Source of the DNA: Enterococcus thailandicus
Lineage (GTDB): Bacteria; Bacillota; Bacilli; Lactobacillales; Enterococcaceae
Assembly: GCF_001886265.1 (NCBI RefSeq)
Contig: NZ_JXLE01000009.1
Location: forward strand, 22,032-86,031
Reading direction: 5' to 3'
Length of the DNA: 64,000 nt
In this document: positions 1 to 9,149 of the stretch, in pieces
How the letters are laid out: every line of letters begins with the position of its first letter
Position numbering within the stretch: the stretch's first letter is position 1
The notes under the pieces: generated by a model
The model's input: the letters and a program-made list of their open reading frames with translations, nothing else
Told to the model about the DNA's origin: nothing
The model's database searches: none
Made by a program: the position numbers and the translations under genes

Positions 1-656
1 AAGGTGAGGTGGATGCGTCCATCTTCCATTGGTTTGGTTGAACGAGCCGCTAGTTCAAGACCATTCAAAGCACTTCGTAAATCGCCGTTTGTTGCTCGTG
101 ATAAATGAAGTAAGGCATCCTCATCAAGTTGAATCGGTAGTTCTCCAAGCCCACGTTCTTTATCAAGTAAGGCTGTTTGAATGGCTGATTGAATATCTGT
201 TTCATCTAAAGGTTTGACTTCAAAAATTTGTGTTCGACTCCGAATCGCAGGATTAATTGTGATATAAGGATTTTCGGTCGTAGCGCCAATTAAAATAATG
301 CGTCCACTTTCAAGATGAGGCAAAAGAAAATCTTGTTTTGTCTTATCTAATCGATGGACTTCATCGAGTAACAGAATGACTGTGCCGCTCAGTTTGGCTT
401 CTTCAGCCACAATTTGTAAATCTTTTTTTGAATCAGTTGCAGCATTCAGCATACGAAAAGCATAGTTTGTTGAACCAGCAATGGCACTAGCAATACTGGT
501 CTTTCCAGTTCCAGGTGGTCCATATAAAATCATTGATGACAACATTCGCGCGTCAACCATTCGGCGAATGATTTTTCCTTCACCGACTAGTTGCTGTTGT
601 CCAACGACTTCATCGATTGTGCGAGGGCGCATTCGATAAGCTAAAGGTTGTTGCAT
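1..656 (-). CDS. rarA: Replication-associated recombination protein A (AAA+ ATPase), 5' part only
   Basis: Leftward gene cut off by the window edge; about 218 codons are visible from the ATG at 656, preceded by GGGAGGT. AAA+ ATPase of the RarA/MgsA/WRNIP1 family, which acts at stalled replication forks. Seen: Walker A GPPGTGKT near residues 46-53, Walker B ending in DEVHR near residue 100, and sensor 1 GATTENP near 124-130, where RarA and clamp-loader proteins have this order. The C-terminal tetramerisation part lies outside the window. It is divergent from the DNA glycosylase gene. A TATAAT-like -10 (complement of 690-695) lies about 35 bases upstream. The family is clear; the full length cannot be judged. 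Confidence 0.9.
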   Translation of the reverse strand, partial: MQQPLAYRMRPRTIDEVVGQQQLVGEGKIIRRMVDARMLSSMILYGPPGTGKTSIASAIAGSTNYAFRMLNAATDSKKDLQIVAEEAKLSGTVILLLDEVHRLDKTKQDFLLPHLESGRIILIGATTENPYITINPAIRSRTQIFEVKPLDETDIQSAIQTALLDKERGLGELPIQLDEDALLHLSRATNGDLRSALNGLELAARSTKPMEDGRIHLT

Positions 657-795
657 GAAGTGACCTCCCTTTCAATTTTTCGTTCGTTTATTATAGCATA
701 GTTTGCAAAAAAACTGGGGGAAAGAACACAAAGGAAACGTTTTGTTTTCATAGCATCTAACGAAAATATTGTGTATGATAAAGTAGGTGAAAAAA

Positions 796-1455
796 ATGAC
801 GGAAAAAAAGAAAATCGAAACTTTTTTTGAAAATAAAACAACACCGGAAATTGCGCAAAATTTATTGGGAATGTATTTAGAACATGTAACACCGATGGGC
901 AAATTAGCTGGTTACATCGTTGATGCTGAAGCTTATCTTGGGCCAGAGGACCGAGCTGCGCACAGTTATGGCATGCGAGATACGCCAAGGGTGCGGGCGA
1001 TGTATCAAAAAGCAGGAACAATCTATCTCTATACGATGCATACAAATCGGATTTTGAATATCATTACTCAACCTGAGGGAATCCCCCAAGGTGTGATGAT
1101 TCGTGCAGTTCAGCCAGCAGCTATGATTGAACAGATGAGTCAAAATCGTGGAGGAAAAGAGGGGCCAGACATTAGCAACGGTCCAGGTAAGCTAGTGAAA
1201 GCTTTAGCCATCGGTCCAGAACTTTATGGACAATCAATTATGGATAGTGAAAGTACGCTGCGTTTGAATTTTGAGAAACGTAAAGAACCAAAACAAATTA
1301 TTGCTTTGCCAAGAATTGGTATTCCGAATAAGGGTGAGTGGACGGATATGCCGTTACGCTACATTGTTTCGGGAAATCCATATATTTCTTTACAAAAAAA
1401 GAGCCTGATTGATCAAAACGATTGGGGATGGAGGAACGAAGATGAAAAAAAATAA
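796..1455 (+). CDS. mpg: DNA-3-methyladenine glycosylase, AAG/Mpg family
   Basis: Monofunctional base-excision-repair glycosylase that removes alkylated purines such as 3-methyladenine. The 219-residue protein shows the AAG signature: VDAEAYLGPED near residues 42-52, whose Glu45 is the expected catalytic acid, then TPRVRAMY and a YLYTMH segment matching the family's YVYxxYG region. The ATG at 796 is preferred over the GTG at 787 because AGGTG (785-789) then sits at ideal spacing. Its last 14 bases overlap the next gene, so the two are probably cotranscribed. It is divergent from rarA, another DNA-maintenance gene. Confidence 0.9.
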   Translation: MTEKKKIETFFENKTTPEIAQNLLGMYLEHVTPMGKLAGYIVDAEAYLGPEDRAAHSYGMRDTPRVRAMYQKAGTIYLYTMHTNRILNIITQPEGIPQGVMIRAVQPAAMIEQMSQNRGGKEGPDISNGPGKLVKALAIGPELYGQSIMDSESTLRLNFEKRKEPKQIIALPRIGIPNKGEWTDMPLRYIVSGNPYISLQKKSLIDQNDWGWRNEDEKK

Positions 1456-1933
1456 TTTACTGAGTTATTTGGATGAGTCCATTGAAAAAAACATTGATGC
1501 TTATGATGTTGCATTAGATTGGGATACAAAAAATCATACGATTGAGATAGTTGTTCGCTTGTTTGCAGAAAACAAAGCACATTTAGAAATCGACGATGCA
1601 CAAGGTGTTGTTTCTGAAGAAGAAATTATTGAATTTGAGGATGGTATTTTATTATTTAACCCACAAAAATCTTCATTTGACGAAGAAGACTACTTAGCAG
1701 TAATTCCTTATGAAGGTAAAAAAGGGTTAGAAAAAGCAGTTGCAGATGCAATTATTGATTATTTACAGGATGTACTAGACCAGGGACAAAGTGATTTGTT
1801 GGACTTTTTAGATGCAGACGACGAAGATGCAATTTTTGAATTACACTGGGATAATCAACAACTAGCACAGTTAGTTGAAAAGAAACAACAGGAACAAAAT
1901 ACAACAACTTATTTACCTTACCCTAGTTATTAA
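1442..1933 (+). CDS. DUF3013 family protein
   Basis: 163-residue, very acidic, probably cytosolic protein of the Lactobacillales DUF3013 family; no function is known to me. The start is the ATG at 1442, preceded by GGAGG (about 1430-1434); it overlaps mpg by 14 bases. Acidic runs occur mid-protein (EEEIIEFEDG) and near residues 120-130 (DFLDADDEDA). No transmembrane segment or known catalytic motif is visible. It lies directly ahead of prmA with 13 bases between them, so it looks like part of an mpg-DUF3013-prmA-rsmE transcript. Confidence 0.75.
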   Translation: MKKNNLLSYLDESIEKNIDAYDVALDWDTKNHTIEIVVRLFAENKAHLEIDDAQGVVSEEEIIEFEDGILLFNPQKSSFDEEDYLAVIPYEGKKGLEKAVADAIIDYLQDVLDQGQSDLLDFLDADDEDAIFELHWDNQQLAQLVEKKQQEQNTTTYLPYPSY

Positions 1934-1946
1934 GGAGTCGATAGCG

Positions 1947-2894
1947 ATGAAATGGAACGAAGTCAAAGTAGAAACAGCGAGTGAGGCAGTCGAAGCTGTT
2001 GCCAATATTTTAATGGAAGCAGGAGCAAGTGGTGTGGCTATCGAAGATGCGCTTGATGTTGAAAATTTTAAATCAGATCAGTATGGTGAAATTTTAGATA
2101 AAGCTGATTTTACCTCATTAACTGAGGGTGCGCTAGTCATGGCATATTTTCCAGAAACAATTTTCTTGCCAGAAATTCTACCTTTTATCAAAGACCGCGT
2201 GACACAATTGCCTGAATTTGGCCTGGCCATTGGGAAAAATATTGTAACGGTTAGTGAAGTAGAAGAAAGTAACTGGGCAACGGCTTGGAAAAAGTACTAT
2301 CATCCTGTCCGTATTACGCGAATGTTGACTGTTGCTCCGAGCTGGGAAAATTATACGACACAAGATCCAATGGAAAAAATCATTACATTAGATCCAGGTA
2401 TGGCTTTTGGAACAGGAACACATCCAACGACCTTGCTGACTTTGGAAGCATTGGAATCTGTTTTACGCGGTGGTGAGACGGTACTAGACGTTGGTACAGG
2501 CTCAGGCGTGTTAAGTATTGCTGCCAAATATTTAGGTGCAAAGGAAGTTTATGCGTACGATCTTGACGATGTAGCTGTTCGTTCAGCAAAGGAAAATATG
2601 GACATGAATGAAATTGCAAAAGATGTTCATGTTGCTGCCAATGATTTATTGAACGGAATCGAGATTGAGAGTGACGTAATTGTTGCTAATATTTTAGCTG
2701 ATATTATTTTATTGATGATTCCTGATGCTTGGCGTTTATTAAAGCAAACAGGCACTCTGGTTGTCTCTGGAATTATTGAAGATAAAAAACAAATGGTTAT
2801 TGATGCTATGGAGGCGCAAGGATTTGTAGCTGATCAAATTTTCCAACAAAAAGATTGGTATGCAATTATTTTGAAAAAACCTGAGGTGGACTAA
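1947..2894 (+). CDS. prmA: Ribosomal protein L11 methyltransferase
   Basis: S-adenosylmethionine-dependent enzyme that methylates ribosomal protein L11. 315 residues, normal for the family. The start is the ATG at 1947, with AAGGAG at 1932-1937. Seen: an N-terminal ferredoxin-like substrate domain (about 1-90), DPGMAFGTGTHPTT, which is diagnostic of PrmA, and the SAM motif LDVGTGSGVLSIAA, followed by VANILAD in the catalytic domain. Its stop codon is immediately followed by the rsmE ATG, giving tight coupling of two ribosome-modifying methyltransferases. Its substrate gene rplK is in the same window at 52.7 kb. Confidence 0.96.
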   Translation: MKWNEVKVETASEAVEAVANILMEAGASGVAIEDALDVENFKSDQYGEILDKADFTSLTEGALVMAYFPETIFLPEILPFIKDRVTQLPEFGLAIGKNIVTVSEVEESNWATAWKKYYHPVRITRMLTVAPSWENYTTQDPMEKIITLDPGMAFGTGTHPTTLLTLEALESVLRGGETVLDVGTGSGVLSIAAKYLGAKEVYAYDLDDVAVRSAKENMDMNEIAKDVHVAANDLLNGIEIESDVIVANILADIILLMIPDAWRLLKQTGTLVVSGIIEDKKQMVIDAMEAQGFVADQIFQQKDWYAIILKKPEVD

Positions 2895-3662
2895 ATGCAA
2901 CGTTATTTTTTGGAAGAACCATACCAGCAAAAAGACCGTTTTGTATTAGTTGGTGAGCCATATCATCATATAACTCGTGTTATGCGTATGACGCCAGAAG
3001 ATCGTGTTTACTTAGCTTTTAGCGACCAAGTGGCAATCATCGCTGAAATTACTGCTATCACAGAAAATGAAGTTGAATTAAAAGAGGTAATGAAAGAACA
3101 AGGGCAAAAGGAATTACCAAGTATGATTACCATTGCAAGCGGTTATCCAAAAGGTGAAAAACTAGACTGGATTGTGCAAAAAGGAACGGAACTTGGGGCA
3201 CACGCATTTCTTGGCTTTCCGGCAAAAACGTCGGTTGTTAAATGGGATGAAAAGAAGCGAAACAAACGACAACAACGTTTAGCAAAAATTGCTCAAGAAG
3301 CTGCCGAACAAGCACATCGCCAAGTAGTACCACAAGTAGAATTGTTGAGTACAGCCAGCGAATTTTATCAACAAATTTCTTCTTACGACAAGGTGTTAGT
3401 TGCCTACGAAGAGTCAGCTAAGCAAGGAGAATTAGCTAACTTAGCACAAGCCTTACAAAAATCGGGCTCAGGACAACGTATTTTGGCAATTTTTGGGCCA
3501 GAAGGTGGATTAACGACAGCTGAAGTGGAAAAACTATCGGCAGAAGGTGCAGTTATTTGTGGCTTAGGCCCAAGGATTTTGCGAACGGAAACAGCGCCAT
3601 TATATTTATTGAGTGCCGCGAGCTATCAATGGGAATTACTAGGTGAACAGGATGGAAAATAA
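2895..3662 (+). CDS. rsmE: 16S rRNA (uracil-1498-N3)-methyltransferase
   Basis: SPOUT-class methyltransferase that modifies U1498 of 16S rRNA. 255 residues. Seen: an N-terminal PUA-like domain with HHITRVMRM near residues 24-32, and the C-terminal knot motifs FGPEGGLTTAEVE and LGPRILRTETAPLY, which are diagnostic of RsmE. The start ATG directly follows the prmA stop. The 3' end overlaps the next gene by 11 bases, so translation of the DeoC-like gene is probably coupled to this one. Confidence 0.96.
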   Translation: MQRYFLEEPYQQKDRFVLVGEPYHHITRVMRMTPEDRVYLAFSDQVAIIAEITAITENEVELKEVMKEQGQKELPSMITIASGYPKGEKLDWIVQKGTELGAHAFLGFPAKTSVVKWDEKKRNKRQQRLAKIAQEAAEQAHRQVVPQVELLSTASEFYQQISSYDKVLVAYEESAKQGELANLAQALQKSGSGQRILAIFGPEGGLTTAEVEKLSAEGAVICGLGPRILRTETAPLYLLSAASYQWELLGEQDGK

Positions 3663-4281
3663 AGCATCCATTCGCGTACGATTATTGGATCATCAAATGA
3701 GTGATGACTTGTTAAAAGAAACAGTGTACCGGTTAGTTGCAGGAGGCGCAACGGAAATCGTTGTTTTGCCTACTCAAATTGCACGAGTAAAGTATCTTTT
3801 AGCAGATTCAGCGATCCAAATTGGGAGTGTAATTGATTTTCCATTGGGAGCAAGTACAGTGGAGAAAAAAGTGTTTGAAGCCGCACATGCGTATCAAGCA
3901 GGAGCGGGGTTTCTCGAAGTTTGTGTGAACCTAGCAGATATTTTTGAACACCCAGTTCGAGTAAAAGAATTGCGCGAGTCGTTGTTTTCTCTAGCTTTAA
4001 GTAATGGGAAATTAAGCTTTTATTTAGACACACGTCAAGTAAAGGAACTGACACTGGTGAAATTTGAGCGTGCGATGAAACCATTAGGGTGGACACGCTT
4101 ATCATTAGGAGAAGATTTGCCTTATCGAGAAGCTTTACGTCTAGCGGAAATTTTTAAATCGGATACGGCGACTAAGCTAGCATTAACAATTAACGTGCAC
4201 CAGATTACATCACAAGAAAAGCAAAAATTAGTTGCGAATGGCCTTACAAGAATTGCCATAAGTCATTTGAACTTTTCTTAA
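3652..4281 (+). CDS. DeoC-like (deoxyribose-phosphate aldolase-related) protein, probably not an aldolase
   Basis: 209-residue protein. The segment VIDFPLGASTVEKKVFEAAHA is strikingly like the DeoC signature (VIGFPLGANTTEVKVFEA), and the total length fits a DeoC TIM barrel. The residues DeoC needs are not recognisable: the VKTSTGF stretch carrying the Schiff-base lysine and the later VKASGGI lysine are absent, and the strand that normally carries DEIDMVIN reads FLEVCVN. The ATG at 3652 has AGGTG at suitable spacing and lies inside rsmE; a GTG at 3643 is the alternative. I infer a divergent paralogue with a non-aldolase role; its real function is unknown. Confidence 0.65.
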   Translation: MENKASIRVRLLDHQMSDDLLKETVYRLVAGGATEIVVLPTQIARVKYLLADSAIQIGSVIDFPLGASTVEKKVFEAAHAYQAGAGFLEVCVNLADIFEHPVRVKELRESLFSLALSNGKLSFYLDTRQVKELTLVKFERAMKPLGWTRLSLGEDLPYREALRLAEIFKSDTATKLALTINVHQITSQEKQKLVANGLTRIAISHLNFS

Positions 4282-4301
4282 TAAATTTGAACATGATAGA
4301 A

Positions 4302-4330
4302 TTGAAAAAATAAACGACAATTTGTATAAT
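4302..4330 (+). promoter_or_regulatory. Predicted sigma-A promoter for rel
   Basis: TTGAAA (4302-4307) and TATAAT (4325-4330) are separated by exactly 17 bases. A transcript from here would carry a leader of about 250 bases that includes the hairpin element at 4372-4475 before the rel start codon. Confidence 0.7.
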
Positions 4331-4371
4331 AGTAGCAATAACCGTTCAAGAGTCCGATAAAAAATAAAAGA

Positions 4372-4475
4372 GGTTGGGACAAATTAACTAGCTCCGATGG
4401 AATTGACAAAAGGCACCACAAATTATTTTTAGATTTTTGTGTGATGATGCGTTGTTTTTTCGGAGTTATTTTTTA
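4372..4475 (+). repeat. Hairpin repeat unit (divergent copy) in the rel leader
   Basis: Begins GAGGTTGGGACAAATT and contains AACTAGCTCCGA, which pairs with TCGGAGTT near the 3' end. The 3' arm is followed by ATTTTTTAAT, so the unit folds as a long hairpin ending in a T-rich run. It shares the opening and the TAGCTCCGA arm with the units at 60.4 kb but is the most diverged copy. It fills most of the 305-base gap between the DeoC-like gene and rel. Confidence 0.55.
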
Positions 4476-4586
4476 ATACCATTCGTGGAAAAACGAATTC
4501 TTTATACCAGTTAACTGTAATTTAGAAATTGTGATTTCAGATACCTCTCCTGTTTTGCTATCGAAACGAAAGGGGGATCGGTTTGT

Positions 4587-6800
4587 ATGTCAAAAGAAGA
4601 AATTTTAACAGGTCCTGGCGTTATTGCGCTTGTTAGCAAATATATGGGACCGGATCATGTTGCATTCGTACAAAAAGCATGTGACTATGCAACAGCAGCA
4701 CATGACGGACAATTTAGAAAATCTGGGGAGCCTTATATTATTCATCCGATCCAAGTTGCTGGAATCTTAGCTGAGTTAAAAATGGATCCACACACTGTAG
4801 CAACAGGATTTTTACATGATGTAGTTGAAGATACAGAAGTAACTTTGGATGATTTGCGAGAAGAATTTGGTGATGATGTAGCCATGCTGGTTGACGGCGT
4901 GACGAAATTGGGAAAAATCAAATATAAATCTCATGAAGAACAATTGGCAGAGAATCATCGTAAAATGTTGTTAGCAATGGCACAAGACTTACGTGTAATC
5001 ATGGTGAAATTGGCAGACCGTCTTCATAATATGCGCACGCTAAAGCACTTACGTGAAGACAAACAACGTCGAATCGCACAAGAAACACTAGAAATCTATG
5101 CACCATTAGCACACCGTTTGGGGATTAGCCGAATCAAATGGGAATTGGAAGATACCGCTCTACGTTATCTGAATCCAAAACAATATTACCGAATCGTTCA
5201 TTTAATGCGATCAAAACGTGAAGAACGTGAGCAATACGTGAATGCTACGGTGGAAGATATTCGATTGGCAACAGAAGAACTAGGTATCTATGCAGAAATA
5301 TATGGCCGTCCAAAGCATATCTATTCGATTTATCGAAAAATGAAAGACCAGAAAAAACAATTTAGTGAAATCTATGATTTACTGGCTATCCGAGTCATCG
5401 TTGATTCAATCAAAGATTGTTATGCAGTCTTAGGCGCGATCCATACGAAATGGAAACCAATGCCTGGGCGATTTAAAGATTATATTGCTATGCCAAAAGC
5501 TAACATGTATCAATCTTTGCATACGACAGTGATTGGTCCAGCGGGAAATCCTGTTGAAATTCAAATTCGCACGCAAGAAATGCATGAAATCGCGGAATTT
5601 GGGGTAGCAGCACACTGGGCTTATAAAGAAGGAAAAAATGATAAAGTAGAACCTGATGGAATGACGAAACAATTAAGCTGGTTCCATGAAATTATTGAAT
5701 TGCAAGACGAAAGTTATGATGCATCTGACTTTATGGAAGGTGTCAAAGGAGATATTTTCAGCGATAAAGTGTATGTCTTTACACCAAAAGGAGATGTAAC
5801 TGAGCTTCCTAAAGGATCAGGACCACTAGATTTCTCTTACAGTATCCATACCGATATTGGAAATAAGACAACTGGTGCAAAAGTGAACGGGAAAATGGTT
5901 CAATTAGATTACAAATTGAAAAATGGCGATATCATTGAAATCTTAACTTCGCCTAATTCATTTGGTCCAAGCCGTGACTGGTTAAAAATTGTTGCAACAA
6001 GTAAAGCAAAAAATAAAATCAAACGTTTCTTTAAAGCACAAGATCGCGAAGAGAATATTGTCAAAGGCCATGAATCAGTTACCAAATGTATTTCTGATCT
6101 TGGTTTCTTACCAAAAGATATTTTGACCAAAGAAAAATTGCAAGAAGTATTGGATCGTTTTAATTACAATAACGAAGATGATATTTATGCTGCTGTAGGT
6201 TATGGTGAAATCAGTCCGTTAACGATGGCAAATCGATTAACTGAAAAAGAACGTCGTGAACAAAAAATCGAGCAACAAAAACAAGAAGCCAATGAATTGA
6301 TGAACCAACCGAAAAAAGAACCAGAAAAAATGAAGGTTCGTCATGAAGGCGGCGTGGTGATTCAAGGCGTCGAAAACTTGCTTATTCGCATCAGTCGGTG
6401 TTGTAATCCAGTTCCAGGAGACAATATCGTTGGATATATTACAAAAGGTCGAGGAATTTCCATTCATCGTCGTGATTGTCCTAATGTTCAGCCAGATAAA
6501 CCAAATGTTGCTGAACGGTTAATCGAGGTAGAATGGGAAGACACTTCAAATTCAAAAAAAGAATACGATGCTGACCTAGAAATTTATGGATACAATCGTT
6601 CAGGACTGTTAAATGATGTTTTACAAACAGTTAATTCGATGACAAAAAATCTTAATAGTGTGGAAGCTCGCACAAACAAAGATAAGATGGCAACAATCCA
6701 TTTAACTGTAGGGATTCAGAACTTAACACACTTAAAAAGTATTGTAGATAAAATCAAGTCTGTTCCAGATGTCTATAGTGTACGTCGAATGAACGGATAA
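4587..6800 (+). CDS. relA: Bifunctional (p)ppGpp synthetase/hydrolase (RSH family)
   Basis: Long RelA/SpoT homologue that makes and degrades the alarmone (p)ppGpp on the ribosome during amino-acid starvation. 737 residues, the typical length. Order: an intact HD hydrolase domain ([11 protein letters not shown] near 44-54, HDVVEDT near 77-83), synthetase domain ([20 protein letters not shown] near 295-315), TGS domain ([18 protein letters not shown] near 393), a Zn-finger-like segment with CC and HRRDC, and a C-terminal ACT domain. The hydrolase residues look intact, so it should be bifunctional. AAGGGGG lies ahead of the ATG. dtd follows after 22 bases. A small synthetase, RelQ, is encoded at 32.9 kb. 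Confidence 0.97.
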   Translation: MSKEEILTGPGVIALVSKYMGPDHVAFVQKACDYATAAHDGQFRKSGEPYIIHPIQVAGILAELKMDPHTVATGFLHDVVEDTEVTLDDLREEFGDDVAMLVDGVTKLGKIKYKSHEEQLAENHRKMLLAMAQDLRVIMVKLADRLHNMRTLKHLREDKQRRIAQETLEIYAPLAHRLGISRIKWELEDTALRYLNPKQYYRIVHLMRSKREEREQYVNATVEDIRLATEELGIYAEIYGRPKHIYSIYRKMKDQKKQFSEIYDLLAIRVIVDSIKDCYAVLGAIHTKWKPMPGRFKDYIAMPKANMYQSLHTTVIGPAGNPVEIQIRTQEMHEIAEFGVAAHWAYKEGKNDKVEPDGMTKQLSWFHEIIELQDESYDASDFMEGVKGDIFSDKVYVFTPKGDVTELPKGSGPLDFSYSIHTDIGNKTTGAKVNGKMVQLDYKLKNGDIIEILTSPNSFGPSRDWLKIVATSKAKNKIKRFFKAQDREENIVKGHESVTKCISDLGFLPKDILTKEKLQEVLDRFNYNNEDDIYAAVGYGEISPLTMANRLTEKERREQKIEQQKQEANELMNQPKKEPEKMKVRHEGGVVIQGVENLLIRISRCCNPVPGDNIVGYITKGRGISIHRRDCPNVQPDKPNVAERLIEVEWEDTSNSKKEYDADLEIYGYNRSGLLNDVLQTVNSMTKNLNSVEARTNKDKMATIHLTVGIQNLTHLKSIVDKIKSVPDVYSVRRMNG

Positions 6801-6822
6801 ACGTGAAGAGAGGGAGAATTTG

Positions 6823-7269
6823 ATGCGAGCAGTCATTCAACGAGTGAGTCGTGCGGCAGTTACGATTAATGGTCAAGAAATTGGTAAAATCAATCAAGGG
6901 CTATTAATTTTATTAGGTATTCATGAAACAGATACTCAAAACGATGTGGAGTATTTGGTCAAAAAAATCGCACAAATGCGTATTTTTGAAGATGAACAAG
7001 GAAAAATGAACACAAGTATTGAAGATATTGGTGGTCAAATACTAAGCATTTCACAATTTACGTTATTTGCAGATACTAAAAAAGGGAATCGACCAAGTTT
7101 TATTGCTGCTGCTCGTCCAGAAACAGCTATTCCATTGTACGAAGCATTTAATACTGGTTTGAAACAACGTGGTATTCCAGTTTCAACTGGGAAGTTTGGT
7201 GAAGATATGGATGTGTCTTTAGTGAATGACGGCCCCGTAACCATTTTAATCGACTCCCAAAACAAATAA
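6823..7269 (+). CDS. dtd: D-aminoacyl-tRNA deacylase
   Basis: Removes D-amino acids (and glycine) mischarged onto tRNA. 148 residues, normal for DTD. Seen: [13 protein letters not shown] at the N terminus, the active-site motif SQFTLFAD mid-protein and [11 protein letters not shown] at the C terminus, which carries the invariant Gly-cisPro region. The ATG at 6823 is chosen over the TTG at 6820 because it is three bases further from the GAGGGAG site. rel-dtd is a common Firmicutes pair and both genes probably share one message, ending at the hairpin at 7316-7357. Confidence 0.96.
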   Translation: MRAVIQRVSRAAVTINGQEIGKINQGLLILLGIHETDTQNDVEYLVKKIAQMRIFEDEQGKMNTSIEDIGGQILSISQFTLFADTKKGNRPSFIAAARPETAIPLYEAFNTGLKQRGIPVSTGKFGEDMDVSLVNDGPVTILIDSQNK

Positions 7270-7315
7270 AAAACCAGAGATAACGGTTCCCTTAACTACG
7301 AAAATAGTTTAGGTG

Positions 7316-7357
7316 AAAATCGACATGGCAGGTAGATGCTATGTCGATTTTTGTTTT
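7316..7357 (+). terminator. Intrinsic terminator after dtd
   Basis: AAAATCGACAT pairs with ATGTCGATTTT around a short loop and is followed by TTGTTTTT. Immediately downstream, CTTTGGGTTG (7367-7376) and CAACCCAAAG (7392-7401) form a second perfect 10-bp stem. Confidence 0.8.
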
Positions 7358-7439
7358 TCATTTGTACTTTGGGTTGGACAATACTCTTGTACAACCCAAA
7401 GTCGTTGATAAAGTTAGGAGTGAATGTATTTTTCTGAAA

Positions 7440-7610
7440 CTTATTGGAACATCGAATGAAAAAAAGCCGGACGTTGTAAAGTTTCGCAATCAATCGGGTT
7501 ACATCAAGTCCAGTTAAGAGGATTTACTTTTTCAACATAGAAATCAATCGCTGCGCCAAACTTACTTTCTGCACGAATTTCTTACACAGGAACTTGGACC
7601 TGAGTTTTGC
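7440..7610 (-). pseudogene. Possible short decayed coding remnant
   Basis: On the minus strand the stretch ending near 7505 reads EIRAESKFGAAIDFYVEK then VNPLNWT and a stop, with one in-frame stop just upstream. The sequence continues in another frame as DVTRLIAKLYNVR. This looks protein-like but has no start, no ribosome binding site and is broken by stops and a frame change. I do not recognise the parent protein. It sits in a 415-base gap between dtd and a small membrane-protein gene. Confidence 0.25.
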
Positions 7611-7684
7611 GATACAGTGAGGACAATTTTTTTGTGATTCCGTGTTATATTGATGGAGAAATATGAAAAAGAGGAGGAGTAATG

Positions 7685-7855
7685 ATGAAAAATTTATTAG
7701 CTGGTGGTTTTTTATTTATTGGCGGGGCAATACTTATGTTAGCAGGCGAATATGCTAATTGGGTTCCAATTGTCGGAAGCATTATTGCACTAGTCGGGTT
7801 CGGAACAGTAGTTTATTTTTTGTTTAGCAAAGATGGTAAGTACGACGGGAAATAA
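7685..7855 (+). CDS. Small hydrophobic membrane protein
   Basis: 56-residue protein with two predicted membrane helices (LLAGGFLFIGGAILMLAG near 3-20, then IVGSIIALVGFGTVVYFLF near 29-47) and a short charged tail KDGKYDGK. It is too short for a typical ORF cut-off but has a very good site, AGGAGG at 7672-7677, seven bases before the ATG at 7685; the ATG at 7682 is the alternative. A TATATT-like -10 lies near 7647. It is followed by the terminator at 7920-7965. No function can be assigned. Confidence 0.6.
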   Translation: MKNLLAGGFLFIGGAILMLAGEYANWVPIVGSIIALVGFGTVVYFLFSKDGKYDGK

Positions 7856-7919
7856 GGCATATTTTGTCAGTGTTGAATACAAAAAAGGTGCTGGTAGAAA
7901 AGGAAGTCTAAATAGAAAA

Positions 7920-7965
7920 AAAGCCTAAAATTCGTTTTTGAAAACGTTGGTTTTAGGCTTTCTTT
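7920..7965. terminator. Bidirectional terminator between the small membrane protein and the aldo/keto reductase
   Basis: AAAGCCTAAAA pairs with TTTTAGGCTTT; T-rich on the plus strand (TTTCTTT) and A-rich on the left side, so it can serve both converging genes. Confidence 0.75.
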
Positions 7966-8053
7966 AATTGGAAATGTGTTCAAAACGACTGGTTTTTTTA
8001 GGTTTATCCCAGTCTCTTAGCTAGTGAAGAAAAAAGAAATAAGATTGTCCTAA

Positions 8054-9001
8054 TTAAAATTCGGCAAATAATTGATCTATCTTTTGATAGTCTTCATTTG
8101 TCAAATGAATGTCTAAAGCTTGAGCATTGATTGCAACTTGTTCTGGTTTCTTTGCACCCGGGATTACGAAAGAGATAACCGGATTTTTCATATACCAAGC
8201 TAAGACTAATTGAGCGATGTTCGTTTGATAGTTCGCTGCAAGTGGTCTTAGCTGCTCAACCGTACGAATGATTTTTTCAAAGCGTTCGCCCTGAAAATTT
8301 GGCTGTTTTAATCGAAGGTCACCTTTGGAAAATGAAAGTGGTTGTCCAATCTGATATTTACCAGTCAACAAACCTGAAGCTAATGGGAAATAAGGAACAA
8401 AACTAATTTTATGTTGTTTGATGTAAGGAAAAAGTTCGGTCTCTGCTTTTCGTTGAATCAAGCTGTAATGGTCTTCGATGATATCCACATACCCTTCTTG
8501 ATTCGCTTCTTTTAGTTGTGCTAAAGAAAAGTTTGAAACGCCGATTGCTCGAATTTTCCCTGCTTCTTTTAATTGATGCAAAGCAGCAATTGCTTCATTT
8601 TTTGGCGTTGTTTCATCTGGAAAATGAATATAAAAAATATCAATATAATTTGTTTGTAGTCTTTTCAATGCCTCTTCAACAGCCTGTGTCAAAAATTCGG
8701 GTGTATTATTGAATTTCCCAGAATTGTTGGGGTCATGAGCCGCCTTAGTTGCAATGATTACGCGTGAACGATCATATTCTTTTTCTTTTAAAACTTCACC
8801 AATTAGTTCTTCAGAACGTCCAAAACCATAGGCATAAGCCGTATCAAGAAGGTTGATTCCATTATCGAGTGCTGTTCGAATGATTTGTTTCCCAACTTCA
8901 TCTTCTAAATGAGGAAATAAATTGTGACCGCCAACGGCATTTGCTCCTAAACCAAGTTGTTCTGCATATACTTGTGAATGTCCGATTCTTACTTCTGCCA
9001 T
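8054..9001 (-). CDS. Aldo/keto reductase
   Basis: NADPH-dependent oxidoreductase of the AKR superfamily, 315 residues. The catalytic tetrad is readable: Asp53 and Tyr58 in LLDTAYAYGFGRSEE, Lys86 in IIATKAAHD and His126 in DIFYIHFPDE. A GVSNFS motif follows and the cofactor-binding region near the C terminus is FVIPGAKKPEQV. It belongs to the oxidoreductase branch that includes B. subtilis YghZ/IolS-like enzymes; the substrate is not evident. GGGAGG precedes the ATG. It stands alone, convergent with the small membrane-protein gene and divergent from the T-box operon. Confidence 0.9.
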   Translation of the reverse strand: MAEVRIGHSQVYAEQLGLGANAVGGHNLFPHLEDEVGKQIIRTALDNGINLLDTAYAYGFGRSEELIGEVLKEKEYDRSRVIIATKAAHDPNNSGKFNNTPEFLTQAVEEALKRLQTNYIDIFYIHFPDETTPKNEAIAALHQLKEAGKIRAIGVSNFSLAQLKEANQEGYVDIIEDHYSLIQRKAETELFPYIKQHKISFVPYFPLASGLLTGKYQIGQPLSFSKGDLRLKQPNFQGERFEKIIRTVEQLRPLAANYQTNIAQLVLAWYMKNPVISFVIPGAKKPEQVAINAQALDIHLTNEDYQKIDQLFAEF

Positions 9002-9110
9002 GTTGCATTCCTCCCTTTGCTTTTAGTTTAAAACAAACAAAAAAAATGCAAAACTAAATCGTCTTTTGAAAAATGAAATGAGCATAGTCCAACTTTTAGG
9101 GCAAATATTC

Positions 9111-9139
9111 TTGACTTTAAGATGTGTTTTTAGTAAGTT
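9111..9139 (+). promoter_or_regulatory. Possible promoter of the hisS-aspS operon
   Basis: TTGACT (9111-9116) lies 17 bases from a weak TAAGTT (9134-9139), just upstream of the T-box leader. Confidence 0.4.
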
Positions 9140-9149
9140 GTAGGTAATA

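Noticed and set aside
787..795. GTG start of the glycosylase gene at 787
   Set aside because: That GTG is part of the AGGTG ribosome site for the better ATG at 796.
2383..2619. Antisense frames inside prmA and other core genes
   Set aside because: They are shadows of conserved coding sequence without their own start signals.
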